This document shows positions 7,815-17,410 of a DNA stretch of 64,000 bases, in pieces (positions within the stretch are counted from its first letter, which is position 1; each line of letters opens with the position of its first letter). Source of the DNA: Kineosporia rhizophila (GTDB lineage: Bacteria > Actinomycetota > Actinomycetes > Actinomycetales > Kineosporiaceae); the NCBI RefSeq assembly GCF_021277265.1, contig NZ_JAJSOH010000001.1:1-64000 (forward strand), read 5' to 3'. The notes beneath the pieces are model-generated. The model did not search any database and had not been told where the DNA came from. It saw nothing but the letters and a program-made list of their open reading frames with translations. The position numbers and the translations under genes are program-made.

Positions 7815-10678
7815 GCGACGACTCCACACTTCGCCCGGCCAGCCGGGAGGACGTCCAGCAGATGGTGGACGCCGACCGCAGGGAGCCGGACGTCGGTCAG
7901 TTCGCCGGTGGGGTGGCCTCCGACGAGCAGCACACCGCGCTGCGCGCCTCGGTCCGGCAACTGTCCACCCTGCTCGGCGAGGCCCTGACCCGGCACGAGG
8001 GACCCGAGCTGCTGGCCCTGGTCGAACGGGTCCGGCAGCTGGCCCGCCGGCCCGACGACGGTGAGCTGCACAGTCTGCTGTCGGGGCTGGACGACCCGAC
8101 CGCGATCGTCCTGGCCCGGGCCTTCACCGGCTACTTCCAGCTGGCCAACATCACCGAGCAGCTGCACCGCTGGCAGGAGCTGACCGCCCGCCCGGCCGGG
8201 CCGCTGCAGGTGGCGGTGGGCCGGATCGGTGAGGCGATCGAGGCCGGTGAGGTGGACCCGGAGCTGGTCCGCCAGATCCTCGCCCGGGTCGAGCTGCGGC
8301 CGGTGTTCACCGCGCACCCGACCGAGGCCAGCCGTCGCTCGGTGCTCGACCTGCTGCGCAAGATCGCCGACCTGATCCTGGCCGGCGAGGACCCCCGCGG
8401 CCGGGCCACCGACGTGGCCCGGACCCACCGCCGCCTGGCCGAGCTGGTCGACCTGCTCTGGCAGACCGACGAGCTGCGGGTGGAGCGGCCCAAGCCGACC
8501 GACGAGGCCCGCACCGCGGTCTACTACCTGCAGACCCTGACCACCCAGGTGGTGCCGGACCTGCTGGAGGAGCTGGACCGGGAACTGGCCTCGATCGGGA
8601 TCGAGCTGCCGGCCGAGGCCCGCCCCCTGCGCTTCGGCACCTGGGCCGGAGGTGACCGGGACGGCAACCCCAACGTCACCCCCGAGGTGACCATGGACGT
8701 CCTCGGTCTGCAGCACGACTTCGGCGCCCGTGAGCTGATCCGGGCGCTGGACGAGCTGATCCTGGACCTGTCCCCGTCCACCCGGGTGGTCGGGATCAGC
8801 CCGGAGCTGCAGGCCGCCCTGGAGGCCGACCGCCAGGCCCTGCCGGGGGCCTACGCGGCCTTCATCGACCTGAACGCCGAGGAGCCGTACCGGCTCAAGC
8901 TCAGCTACATCCGGGTCCGCCTGGCCCGCACCCGTGACCGGCTCGAGAACGGCACCCCGCACGAGCCGGGCCGCGACTACCAGAACATCGCCGAGGTGAT
9001 CGAGGAGCTGCAGCTGGTCCGCGCCTCGCTGCTGGCCAACGACGGTGAGCTGATCGCGAACGGACCAGTGCTGCGCCTGCTGCGCACCGTGGTCACCGCC
9101 GGCCTGGGCCTGGCCACGCTCGACGTGCGCGAGCACGCCGGCCGCCACCACGCCGCCCTGGCGGTGCTCTTCGACCGGCTCGGCGAGCTCGACGTGCCCT
9201 ACGCCGAGCTCGACCGGCCCACCCGGATCAAGGTCCTGTCCAAGGAACTGGCGCACCGACGGCCGCTGATCGGCGCGGGGGTCGACACCCTCCCCGAACC
9301 CGCCGCCGGCGTCCTGGAGCTGTTCCGGACGATCCGTAACGCGCTGAAGAAGTTCGGCCCCGGCGTGATCGAGAGCTACATCGTCTCGATGTCGCGGGAC
9401 ATCGACGACATCCTGGCCGTGGTCGTGCTGGCCCGGGAGGCCGGGCTGGTCGACACCGGCAGCTCCGCGGGGGACAACGGGGCCTGGGCGAAGATCGGTT
9501 TCGTGCCGCTGTTCGAGACGGTCACCGAACTGGAGGCGGCCGGCCCGCTGGTCGACGCGCTGCTGTCCGACCCGGCCTACCGCCGGGTGGTGGCGGCCCG
9601 CGGCGACGTCCAGGAGATCATGCTGGGCTACTCCGACAGCAGCAAGGACGCGGGCATCGCGGCCTCGCAGTGGCAGATCCACCGGGCCCAGCGGGCGCTG
9701 CGCGACATCGGCGCCCAGCACGGCGTGGTGCTGCGGCTGTTCCACGGCCGGGGCGGCTCGGTCGGGCGCGGCGGCGGGCCGACCGGTGAGGCGATCCTCT
9801 CCCAGCCGTACGGCAGCCTGAACGGCCCGATCAAGGTCACCGAGCAGGGCGAGGTGATCTCCGACAAGTACACGCTGCCCCAGCTGGGCCGGGAGAACAT
9901 CGAGCTGGCCCTGGCCGCGGTGCTGGAAGCCTCGGTGCTGCACCGCAGTTCGCGGCTGCCGGCCGACGTGCTGGACGGCTGGAACAGCACCATGGACCTG
10001 GTGGCCGGCTCGGGCCAGACGGCCTACCGGGCGCTGGTCCGCGACGAGGCGCTGGTGCCGTTCTTCGTGGCCGCCACCCCGGTGGACGAGCTGGGGAACC
10101 TGAACATCGGCTCGCGCCCCTCGCGGCGGCCCGGTGGTGCGGGCGGCCTGGACGACCTGCGGGCGATCCCGTGGGTGTTCGGCTGGACCCAGTCCCGGAT
10201 GAACCTGCCCGGCTGGTTCGGCGTCGGCAGCGGCCTGGCGGCGGCCCGGGAGGCCGGCCGGGAGGAGACGCTGAAGCAGATGTACGGCTCCTGGGCCTTC
10301 TTCCGGACCTTCCTCTCGAACGTCCAGATGACGCTGTCCAAGACCGACATGCAGATCGCCGCCCGCTACGTGCGCACCCTGGTCGGCGACCAGGACGCCG
10401 CGAGGCTGTTCGAGGTGATCCGGGCCGAGCACGAGCGCACCGTCGCCGAGGTGCTGCGGGTCACCGGGCAGAGCGAGCTGCTGTCCACCTCGCCGGTGCT
10501 GCGCCGCACGCTGGAGCTGCGCGACTCCTACCTGGCGCCGCTGCACGCCCTGCAGATCTCGTTGCTGGCCCGTTCCCGGGAGGCCACCGCGGCCGGTGCC
10601 ACCCCCGACCCGGACCTGCAGCGGGCGCTGCTGCTGACGATCAACGGCATCGCCGCCGGCCTGCGCAACACCGGCTGA
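7811..10678 (+). CDS. ppc: Phosphoenolpyruvate carboxylase
   Basis: Carboxylates phosphoenolpyruvate with bicarbonate to oxaloacetate, replenishing the TCA cycle in the cytoplasm. The 955-residue length fits the family. Visible signatures are FTAHPTEASRRSVL (catalytic His), GGDRDGNPNVT, MLGYSDSSKDAG, FHGRGGSVGRGGGP (bicarbonate/PEP loop), SRPSRRPGG and a C-terminus ending GLRNTG, the buried effector-binding tail typical of PEPC. The ATG at 7811 is chosen because homologous sequence begins there and it forms an ATGA overlap with the regulator's stop; an in-frame upstream start at 7763 would add 16 unconserved residues. A strong hairpin follows the gene. Confidence 0.97.
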   Translation: MSDDSTLRPASREDVQQMVDADRREPDVGQFAGGVASDEQHTALRASVRQLSTLLGEALTRHEGPELLALVERVRQLARRPDDGELHSLLSGLDDPTAIVLARAFTGYFQLANITEQLHRWQELTARPAGPLQVAVGRIGEAIEAGEVDPELVRQILARVELRPVFTAHPTEASRRSVLDLLRKIADLILAGEDPRGRATDVARTHRRLAELVDLLWQTDELRVERPKPTDEARTAVYYLQTLTTQVVPDLLEELDRELASIGIELPAEARPLRFGTWAGGDRDGNPNVTPEVTMDVLGLQHDFGARELIRALDELILDLSPSTRVVGISPELQAALEADRQALPGAYAAFIDLNAEEPYRLKLSYIRVRLARTRDRLENGTPHEPGRDYQNIAEVIEELQLVRASLLANDGELIANGPVLRLLRTVVTAGLGLATLDVREHAGRHHAALAVLFDRLGELDVPYAELDRPTRIKVLSKELAHRRPLIGAGVDTLPEPAAGVLELFRTIRNALKKFGPGVIESYIVSMSRDIDDILAVVVLAREAGLVDTGSSAGDNGAWAKIGFVPLFETVTELEAAGPLVDALLSDPAYRRVVAARGDVQEIMLGYSDSSKDAGIAASQWQIHRAQRALRDIGAQHGVVLRLFHGRGGSVGRGGGPTGEAILSQPYGSLNGPIKVTEQGEVISDKYTLPQLGRENIELALAAVLEASVLHRSSRLPADVLDGWNSTMDLVAGSGQTAYRALVRDEALVPFFVAATPVDELGNLNIGSRPSRRPGGAGGLDDLRAIPWVFGWTQSRMNLPGWFGVGSGLAAAREAGREETLKQMYGSWAFFRTFLSNVQMTLSKTDMQIAARYVRTLVGDQDAARLFEVIRAEHERTVAEVLRVTGQSELLSTSPVLRRTLELRDSYLAPLHALQISLLARSREATAAGATPDPDLQRALLLTINGIAAGLRNTG

Positions 10679-10690
10679 TCCCGGCCGGTC

Positions 10691-10731
10691 GTCACCTTCC
10701 GGGCCAGAACGTTCAAGGCCCGGGAGGTGAC
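10691..10731 (+). terminator. Terminator hairpin after ppc
   Basis: GTCACCT-t-CCGGGCC (10691-10705) pairs with GGCCCGG-g-AGGTGAC (10717-10731) around an 11-nt loop: 14 bp plus one internal mismatch, starting 13 bp after the ppc stop. Confidence 0.8.
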
Positions 10732-10772
10732 GGCCGATGCTCGACCCACGACTTCGCTGGGGGGTGGGCTAG

Positions 10773-12317
10773 GTGTTCGGCAGAGGACGCGCAGGCGGAC
10801 ACGGGGCGGCCGGGCACGGCGCTCCCCGTGATGTGGAGACCTATGCCCAGGTGATCGCCGCCCTGGACTCGGTGACCAGCGAGGAGAGCGCCTACCAGGT
10901 CGCGGTGGACGCCTTCGTCCAGGCCAGCGGGGTGGACTACGGGGCGGCCTGGCTGCCTGAGCCCGGCGGCGAGCTCCGGATGATCCATGAGACCGGCCGG
11001 ATCGCCGGGGCCCTGGCCGCGGCCTTCCCGGGCAAGCGCAACACCGTGGACGCCAGTCTGGTCGGCCAGGCGTTCCGCACCGGCGAGCCGTTGTTCGTCG
11101 ACGACCTGATCGGCCCCACCAGCTCGGTGCGGACCAAGGCGGCCCACTCGCTGGGCATGGCGTCCGGCATGTTCTACCCCGTGACCAACCAGGGCCGGGT
11201 GCGGGGCGTGCTGGAGTACTTCTCGGCCGAGCCTATCGCCCCCGACCCGGGCCGCCGGCAGAAGATCGTGGAGATCGCCCGGCTCGCCGACATGGCCGTC
11301 TACCGGGCCGTCGCCCAGGCCCAACTGCAGGAGATCGCCGACGACCGGCTGGCCGTGACCGAGGTGGTGGGCAAGCTCAACCAGGTGCACGACGAGGCCG
11401 GCTGCACCCGGGTGGCACTGGAGGCTGTGCGGGCCTCGTTCGGCTGGGCCTACGGTTCCTACTGGAGCATCGGCGACGGCGAGGACGTCCTGCGGTTCCA
11501 GCTCGAGTCCGGCTCCGCCGGCGAGGAGTTCCGTAAGGTCACGCTGGCCGCCAGCTTCGCCGAGGGGGTGGGGCTGTCGGGTCGCGCCTGGCGCGCCCGC
11601 GACCTGGTGTTCGTGCCCAACCTGGCCGACCTGACCGACTGCGTGCGGGCCCCCGCCGCGGGCCGGGCCGGGGTGAAGTCGGGGATCTGCTTCCCGATCA
11701 TCGTGAACGGCCGGGTGATCGGCACGATGGACTTCTTCACCACCGAGACGATCACCCTGTCCGAGTCCCGGATGAGCGCCCTGCGCAACGTGCAGCAACT
11801 GGTCTCGCAACGCCTGGAGACGATCCGGCGGGCCGCGACCGAGCGGTCCGGGGCGCGGGACCTGCTGGACACGGTCGACCAGCTGCGCGCCGCCACCAGC
11901 GACGCCAACCGGGTGACCGGGGAGGCGGTGCAGCGGGCCGGCGACATGAGCACCGAGGTGGACAACCTCGGTGCGGCCTCGGCCGCGATCGGCGACGTCA
12001 TCAAGATCATCTCCAGCATCGCCGACCAGACCAACCTGCTCGCCCTGAACGCCACCATCGAGGCGGCCCGGGCCGGTGAGGCCGGCAAGGGCTTCGCCGT
12101 GGTGGCCAGCGAGGTCAAGGAACTGGCCCAGGAGACCGCCCGGGCCACCGGCCAGGTGTCCGACCAGATCGCCGCGATCCAGCAGAACGCCCGGGCGGTG
12201 GCCACCGGCATCCAGAACACCAGCGAGATCATCGGCCAGATGGACTCGGTGCAGGTCCGGATCCAGGAGATCCTCGAGGTGCAGGCCCGGATGGCCCACG
12301 ACCTGCAGTCGTCCTGA
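10773..12317 (+). CDS. Cytosolic GAF-domain methyl-accepting chemotaxis-type protein
   Basis: Two GAF-like sensory domains (about residues 25-180 and 190-360) precede a C-terminal MCP signalling segment with the conserved hairpin tip ([20 protein letters not shown], then [20 protein letters not shown]). There is no signal peptide or membrane helix, so it would sense a cytosolic ligand or redox state and signal to CheA/CheW encoded elsewhere. The signalling part is short, only about 150 residues around the tip, so methylation helices may be reduced. Translation starts at a GTG behind GGGGTGGG. The gene ends 6 bp from the convergent egtD stop. Confidence 0.88.
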   Translation: MFGRGRAGGHGAAGHGAPRDVETYAQVIAALDSVTSEESAYQVAVDAFVQASGVDYGAAWLPEPGGELRMIHETGRIAGALAAAFPGKRNTVDASLVGQAFRTGEPLFVDDLIGPTSSVRTKAAHSLGMASGMFYPVTNQGRVRGVLEYFSAEPIAPDPGRRQKIVEIARLADMAVYRAVAQAQLQEIADDRLAVTEVVGKLNQVHDEAGCTRVALEAVRASFGWAYGSYWSIGDGEDVLRFQLESGSAGEEFRKVTLAASFAEGVGLSGRAWRARDLVFVPNLADLTDCVRAPAAGRAGVKSGICFPIIVNGRVIGTMDFFTTETITLSESRMSALRNVQQLVSQRLETIRRAATERSGARDLLDTVDQLRAATSDANRVTGEAVQRAGDMSTEVDNLGAASAAIGDVIKIISSIADQTNLLALNATIEAARAGEAGKGFAVVASEVKELAQETARATGQVSDQIAAIQQNARAVATGIQNTSEIIGQMDSVQVRIQEILEVQARMAHDLQSS

Positions 12318-12323
12318 GAAGGC

Positions 12324-13307
12324 TCAGGCCGGGCGCCACATCGAGAGCGAGAACTGCCCGTCCGGGTCGGTCCACCAGCCGTCGGCCGCGAAACCGGCTG
12401 CGGTCAGCTCGCTCTCCAGTCTCCCGGCGGTGAACTTGGCCGAGATCTCGGTGCGCAGCTCCTCCCCCGCCTCGAACTCGGCCACCAGATCCAGTTCGGC
12501 CAGCCGCACCTCGACCCGCCGCCCGGCCCGCAGCCGCATCTCGATCCAGGCCTGGGACTCGTCCCAGACCGCGCGGTGGGTGAAGTCGTCCGGGTCGAAA
12601 TCCGCTCCCAGACGGCTGTTCAGCACCTGCAACAGGTTCAGGTTGAACGCCGCGGTGACCCCGGCCGCGTCGTCGTAGGCCGGGATCAGCACGTCGGGCG
12701 ACTTCACCAGGTCGGCCCCCAGCAGGAAGGCGTCGCCCGGATCGAGCCCGGCCCGCACCCCGGCCAGGAACGCCGCCCGCTCGGCCGGTTGCAGGTTCCC
12801 GATCGTGCCGCCGAGGAAGACCACCAGCCGGCCGCCCTGCCCCCGCCCGGTCAGCCCGTCGCCCAGCACGGTGGGCAGATGCTGTTCGAAGTCGGCGCGC
12901 ACGGCCTCGATCCGCAGATCCGGGTAGGTCACCCCGAGCGCCTCGGCGGCCTGACGCAGGGCGCTCCCGCTGACGTCGAGCGCGGTGTAGACCGAGCCCG
13001 GCGCGCGCAGGTGGTCCAGCAGCAGACGGGTCTTCTCGGACGATCCCGAGCCCAGCTCGACCAGGTGCCGGGCCCCGGCCGAGGCCACGATCCGGGCCGC
13101 CCCGGCCTGCAGGATCGCCCGCTCGCTACGGGTCTGGTAGTACTCCGGCAGCCGGGTGATCTCCTCGAAGAGCTCGCTGCCGGTCTTGTCGTAGAACCAT
13201 TTCGGGGGAAGCTGTTTCGGCCGGGCGGTGAGCCCCTTGCGCACATCTGCGCGCAGGGCCGAGTCGGAGAAGTCCTCAGGCAGCAGATCCGTGAAGCGGT
13301 ACGGCAT
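12324..13307 (-). CDS. egtD: L-histidine N-alpha-methyltransferase EgtD
   Basis: Trimethylates histidine with S-adenosylmethionine to give hercynine, the first step of ergothioneine synthesis. The 327 residues match EgtD length. The SAM-binding loop LVELGSGSSEKTRLLL and an acidic residue in YTALDVSGSAL are visible, along with FLGGTIGNL and a C-terminal WWTDPDGQFSLSMW typical of the family. It is last in the egtABCD operon, 13 bp after egtC. No egtE follows, because the neighbouring gene converges here. Confidence 0.96.
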   Translation of the reverse strand: MPYRFTDLLPEDFSDSALRADVRKGLTARPKQLPPKWFYDKTGSELFEEITRLPEYYQTRSERAILQAGAARIVASAGARHLVELGSGSSEKTRLLLDHLRAPGSVYTALDVSGSALRQAAEALGVTYPDLRIEAVRADFEQHLPTVLGDGLTGRGQGGRLVVFLGGTIGNLQPAERAAFLAGVRAGLDPGDAFLLGADLVKSPDVLIPAYDDAAGVTAAFNLNLLQVLNSRLGADFDPDDFTHRAVWDESQAWIEMRLRAGRRVEVRLAELDLVAEFEAGEELRTEISAKFTAGRLESELTAAGFAADGWWTDPDGQFSLSMWRPA

Positions 13308-13320
13308 GAAGGCCTTTCGC

Positions 13321-14055
13321 TCAGAGGACGTGGACGCCGATCCCGTCGTCGTCCACCGTGATCAGACGGCCGTCGGGCACGTCGTGCCAGCCGTCCTCGT
13401 CGTCGTACGCCTCCGAGACCACGACCACTCCACCGTCGGTCTCACGGTAGGAGAGACTGGCCCCAGCGGTGGTTCCGGCGATGCGCCGACCATCGGTGAG
13501 CAGGAGGTTGACCCGCCCGCCGGTGACTTCGAGGGCCCGTCGCACGACCTGGGCCAAGGCCTCACCCGGGGGTGCCCCGGCCTCCAGGAGCCCGAGCGTC
13601 AGCGCCCAGAGCGCGGCTGCGTCGGTGGGTGCGTCGAGCCGCAGCAGCCGCACCGGGTCGATCTCCTTCACCAGCTCGGCCCCCGACTCCGGCCAGCCCG
13701 GCAGTGCGCCGTTGTGGCTGAACAGCCAGGGCCCGGACCGGAACGGGGCGGCCGCACCCCGGCCCGAGACCATGCCCTCGGTGCCCGAGCGCACCGCCGC
13801 CAGCAGCGCCGTGGTGCGCACCGTGCGGGCCAGGTCGGCGAACGTCTCGTCGCCCCAGACCGGGCCGTCGCCGCGGTGCCGGGCCGGGTGCGGGTCTCCC
13901 GGCACGTACCAACCCAGCCCGAACCCGTCCACGTTCATGATCCCGTGGGTCTGCCGCCGGGGCGCCCAGGCCTGCCGGGTGAGCGCGAAGGGCGGGTCGG
14001 TGACCAGCTCACCGACCCGGACCTCGGCACCGACGTAGGCCAGATGCCTACACAT
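13321..14055 (-). CDS. egtC: Gamma-glutamyl hercynylcysteine sulfoxide hydrolase EgtC
   Basis: A class II glutamine amidotransferase-like hydrolase that removes glutamate from the EgtB product. It begins MCRHLAYVG, so Cys2 becomes the N-terminal nucleophile after Met removal. NVDGFGLGWY and SHNGALPGW are the usual Ntn-amidotransferase substrate loops. The ATG overlaps the egtB stop by 8 bp, indicating coupled translation, and egtD follows after 13 bp. Confidence 0.96.
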   Translation of the reverse strand: MCRHLAYVGAEVRVGELVTDPPFALTRQAWAPRRQTHGIMNVDGFGLGWYVPGDPHPARHRGDGPVWGDETFADLARTVRTTALLAAVRSGTEGMVSGRGAAAPFRSGPWLFSHNGALPGWPESGAELVKEIDPVRLLRLDAPTDAAALWALTLGLLEAGAPPGEALAQVVRRALEVTGGRVNLLLTDGRRIAGTTAGASLSYRETDGGVVVVSEAYDDEDGWHDVPDGRLITVDDDGIGVHVL

Positions 14056-15370
14056 GGGCTTCTTCCGGCGTCGCCGACCGGGCGGTGCGGAAGCCGCTGA
14101 AGATCTGCCGACGGATCGGGTGGTCCCAGTTGCGGAAGGTGGAGCGCAGCGCCGACGGGTCGGTGCCGAACGAGCCGCCGCGCAGCACCCGGTAGCCGCC
14201 GCCGAAGAACACCTCCGAGTACTCCCGGTAGGGCCAGGCCCGGAAGCCCGGGTACCCGGCGAACTCGCTGGAAGTCCACTCCCAGACGTCGCCGATCAGC
14301 TGATGAACACCCAGGGCCGACCTTCCGGCCGGATAGGCACCGACATCGGCCGGTTCCAGGTGCCGCTGGCCGAGATTGGCGTGGTCCGGCGTGGGATCGT
14401 CGTCTCCCCAGGGGTATCGCCGGGAACGCCCGGACTCCGGGTCGAAGCGAGCGGCCTTCTCCCACTCCGCCTCGGTGGGCAGCCGTCGGCCGGCCCAGCG
14501 GGCGTAGGCGTCGGCCTCGTACCAGCACACGTGCACCACAGCCTGTTGCGGCCGCAGCGGCTCGGTACGCCCGAAGACCCTTCGGTGCCAGGACTTTCCC
14601 TCACGGGTCCAGAACTGGGGGGCGAACAACCCGGCGCCGCGCACGTGCTTCCAGCCGTCCGGGTGCCACCACCGGGGATCCTCGTAGCCGCCGGCCTCGA
14701 CGAAGGCCAGGTAGTCGGCATTGGTCACCGGGGTGGCGTCGATGAAGAACGAAGGCACCTCGACCGCGTGCGCGGGACGTTCGTTGTCCAGCGCCCAGGG
14801 TTCGATGTCGGTGCCCATCACGAACCGCCCACCGGGGATAAGTACTTCCTGCGGCAGAAGGGTTTCGGCCGCAGGGGCGGGCGGCGCGGTCAGCAGCGCC
14901 TCACCGGCCCGCAACTGGTGGGTGGCCAGCATGGTCTCGTCGTGCTGCTGCTCGTGCTGGACGATCATCCCGAACGCGAAACCGTTCTCCAGCAGCGGGC
15001 GGCCGTGCAGCGGGATGCGCTCGAGCACGTCGAGCACCTTGCCCCGCACCTCGTCCACGTAGCGCCGGGAGGGCACCGCCTCGAGCAGCGGCAGGCTGGG
15101 CCGGGTGCTGCGGGGGTGCTGGAACGCGTCGTAGAGCTGGTCCACCGTCTCGGGCAGCAGCGGGTCGCGGCCGGCCACGTCCCGCAGCAGCCACAGCTCT
15201 TCCTGGTTGCCGATGTGAGCCAGGTCCCACACCAGCGGCGACATCAACGGCGAGTGCTGGTGCAGCAACTCGGTGTCGTCCACCGCGGTGAGCAGTTTCG
15301 TGCGCTCCCGGGCCCGGATCAGGTCGGCCGCCAATCGCTCCCGGAGCTGGTCGGGGTTCTCGGTCAGCAC
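14048..15370 (-). CDS. egtB: Hercynine oxygenase (sulfoxide synthase) EgtB
   Basis: A non-haem iron enzyme that joins gamma-glutamylcysteine to hercynine with O2. The N-terminal DinB-like half holds the iron ligands (HIGNQEELWLL and MIVQHEQQHDETML). The C-terminal half is an FGE-sulfatase fold ([57 protein letters not shown]). I use the GTG at 15370: it lies after GAGGAGGAACGCCC and overlaps the egtA stop, giving 440 residues, the usual size. Longer upstream starts would run through egtA in another frame. Confidence 0.95.
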   Translation of the reverse strand: MLTENPDQLRERLAADLIRARERTKLLTAVDDTELLHQHSPLMSPLVWDLAHIGNQEELWLLRDVAGRDPLLPETVDQLYDAFQHPRSTRPSLPLLEAVPSRRYVDEVRGKVLDVLERIPLHGRPLLENGFAFGMIVQHEQQHDETMLATHQLRAGEALLTAPPAPAAETLLPQEVLIPGGRFVMGTDIEPWALDNERPAHAVEVPSFFIDATPVTNADYLAFVEAGGYEDPRWWHPDGWKHVRGAGLFAPQFWTREGKSWHRRVFGRTEPLRPQQAVVHVCWYEADAYARWAGRRLPTEAEWEKAARFDPESGRSRRYPWGDDDPTPDHANLGQRHLEPADVGAYPAGRSALGVHQLIGDVWEWTSSEFAGYPGFRAWPYREYSEVFFGGGYRVLRGGSFGTDPSALRSTFRNWDHPIRRQIFSGFRTARSATPEEAHV

Positions 15371-16659
15371 GGGCGTTCCTCCTCGGCAGCGTTCGGCCCG
15401 GCCCCGCGCAGCGCGACCCGGTCGAGGTATTCGGCGGTCTGCGCAGCCAGCCCGCGCTGCCCCGCCCGGTCCAGCGCGTACGCGGCCGCGGTCAGCACCC
15501 CACGGGCGGCGTGACCGATGCGGGCGTCGCCCAGCCCGGCCCGGGCCGCCAGATCCCACTGTTCGCGCACCGGTTCGCAGGCGGCCAGCGCCTCGTCGGC
15601 CGCGGCCTCGTCTTCCAGCAGAGCGGGGGCGACGGCGGCGGCGACCCGCCACCAGGGCCCCGGCTGGGCATCGAGATAGCGCACCTCGAAGTGGCCACGC
15701 GCCCGCACCGGCGGAAACAACGTGGTCATGTGGAACTTCAGGTCCTCGACGGTCGGCGGTCCCGCGTCCGGTACGGCTCGCGGGCCTTGGCGCAGCCACT
15801 GCCGGAAGGTGAGCCCGGCCGGCGCCGTCCACGGCCGGCCCTGCCGCCGCACCGCGAGCACCGGAGCATCGAGAACCCAACGGGCATAGGCGTCCTGAAG
15901 CGCTTCACCCGGGCGGACCACCGGACCGTGACAGCGGGCCGGGTCGAGCTCCCGCCAGATGGCCTGCCGCAGAAGGCGATACCCGCGCAACCGCGGGTCG
16001 TCCACCGGGTGCCGGCTGGGCCGCCCGAAGGCCGCGGCGGTGGCCGGGCCGATGGCGTGCAGCAGGTCCCAGCGCCGCTCCAGGTCGCCGGGAGCGGCCC
16101 CGGTCCGCGCCGCTTCGACGTTGACCTGCACGGAGGCACTGGAACGCATCATCATCCGGCCGGCGGTACCGGTGCGGTCGAAGTACTCCTCCATCGCCGC
16201 GTAGCGCGGTTCGGCCAGGAAGCGCCTCGGCCGGGGGAGATCGTCGATACCGGTGCCGACCAGCCGGGCGCCGTGACGGCGGGCGACCTCGGTGATCAGG
16301 GCGAGATCTGTTTCCACGTCGGCGATCGCCGCGGGCAGATGATCGGCCGGCAGGGAGCTGAGCTCGACCTGCCCGCCGGGCTCGACCGTGAAGCTGGAGC
16401 GGAGGGGCTGGACTCTCAGGTCTTCGTGGAGCCGCCGCAGTTTGTCCGGAGCCAGGTGCTCCGGCGGATCGACGTCACGATGGACCTGGAACTCCAGTTC
16501 GATGCCGACCCGGCGGGGCGGACCGTGTTTGAAACAGGTTCGGGGGATCCAGCCTTCGGCATCGGACTCGGTGAGGGGCTGTCCCGGGTGTGGGTGCTTC
16601 ACCGGCCCGTCCGCTGGACCCGCCTCAGGGGCGAGATCTTCGACCGACACGCCGACCAT
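15364..16659 (-). CDS. egtA: Glutamate-cysteine ligase EgtA
   Basis: Makes gamma-glutamylcysteine, the sulfur donor for EgtB; a GCS2-type carboxylate-amine ligase. Conserved parts are RRVGIELEFQVH near residue 45, SLPADHLPAAIADVETDL, and SSASVQVNVEA. The ATG at 16659 has AGGG 9 nt upstream; the ATG at 16668, three codons earlier, has none at workable distance. Upstream extension beyond that is unlikely to be coding. It is first in egtABCD, and its stop overlaps the egtB GTG. The 151-bp divergent gap to the molybdoenzyme gene should hold its promoter. Confidence 0.93.
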   Translation of the reverse strand: MVGVSVEDLAPEAGPADGPVKHPHPGQPLTESDAEGWIPRTCFKHGPPRRVGIELEFQVHRDVDPPEHLAPDKLRRLHEDLRVQPLRSSFTVEPGGQVELSSLPADHLPAAIADVETDLALITEVARRHGARLVGTGIDDLPRPRRFLAEPRYAAMEEYFDRTGTAGRMMMRSSASVQVNVEAARTGAAPGDLERRWDLLHAIGPATAAAFGRPSRHPVDDPRLRGYRLLRQAIWRELDPARCHGPVVRPGEALQDAYARWVLDAPVLAVRRQGRPWTAPAGLTFRQWLRQGPRAVPDAGPPTVEDLKFHMTTLFPPVRARGHFEVRYLDAQPGPWWRVAAAVAPALLEDEAAADEALAACEPVREQWDLAARAGLGDARIGHAARGVLTAAAYALDRAGQRGLAAQTAEYLDRVALRGAGPNAAEEERPC

Positions 16660-16810
16660 AGTGCGCATCCCTGCCCGGATCGCGCTACCCGAAGTGTTGG
16701 ACGAATTTCCCCCTGATCCGCACCCGGCCACCGCTACCTGCGACGATGCTCTCTGCAGGAGAATGGGCCCGAAGGGCGTTGAACCGCTTAAGCGTTGGAG
16801 AGGACAAGCC

Positions 16811-17410
16811 ATGGCACGACTCGGCTTCGGCCGCGGGCAGCTGCCGGACCCCCGGCTCCCCCCGGGGCAGTACGACACCGGCAGCAGCTTCCCGGTGCTG
16901 ACCGCCGAGGTCAGCCCGAAGCTCACGGCGCAGAACTGGAGCTTCCGGGTGGACGGCCTGGTGCAGGAGGCGAAGACCTGGGACTGGCAGGCCGCGCACA
17001 AGCTGGAACCCTCCTCCTACGAGGGCGACATCCACTGCGTCACCAGCTGGTCCAAGCTCGGCACCTCGTTCTCCGGGGTGAGCCTGGACACGTTCCTGGA
17101 GTCGGCCGGGGTCCTGCCGGAGGCCACCCACGTGGTGGCCTGGAGTCACACCGGGTACACCACCAACCTGCCGCTGGCCGAGGTCACCGGGGGCCGGGCC
17201 TGGCTGGTCTGGGACCACGAGGGCAAGCCGCTGCCGCCCGAGCACGGCGGCCCGGTCCGGATGCTGGTGCCCCACCTGTACTTCTGGAAGAGCGCGAAGT
17301 GGATCGGCGGCCTGCGGCTGCTCGACCACGACGAGCCCGGTTTCTGGGAGCAGCGCGGCTACCACGAGCTCGGCGACCCCTGGCTGGAACAGCGGTACTC
17401 GGGTGACTGA
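16811..17410 (+). CDS. Sulfite oxidase-like molybdopterin oxidoreductase
   Basis: A 199-residue protein of the sulfite oxidase/YedY molybdopterin fold. GDIHCVTSWSKLGTSFSGV contains the Cys expected to bind molybdenum. Further motifs are TNLPLAEVTGGRAWLVWDHEGKPLPPEHGGPVR (described piecewise) and YFWKSAKWIGGLRLLDHDEPGFWE at the C-terminus. There is no Tat signal, so it is probably cytoplasmic. The start ATG follows GGAGAGGACAAGCC. The stop overlaps the next gene by 8 bp, so the flavoprotein is very probably its electron partner. The substrate is not deducible. Confidence 0.9.
   Translation: MARLGFGRGQLPDPRLPPGQYDTGSSFPVLTAEVSPKLTAQNWSFRVDGLVQEAKTWDWQAAHKLEPSSYEGDIHCVTSWSKLGTSFSGVSLDTFLESAGVLPEATHVVAWSHTGYTTNLPLAEVTGGRAWLVWDHEGKPLPPEHGGPVRMLVPHLYFWKSAKWIGGLRLLDHDEPGFWEQRGYHELGDPWLEQRYSGD

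Noticed and set aside
7730-10546. A 938-codon open frame antisense to ppc
   Set aside because: High G+C makes long antisense frames; the sequence is low-complexity, rich in Gln/Gly/His/Arg, and ppc on the other strand has all its catalytic motifs.
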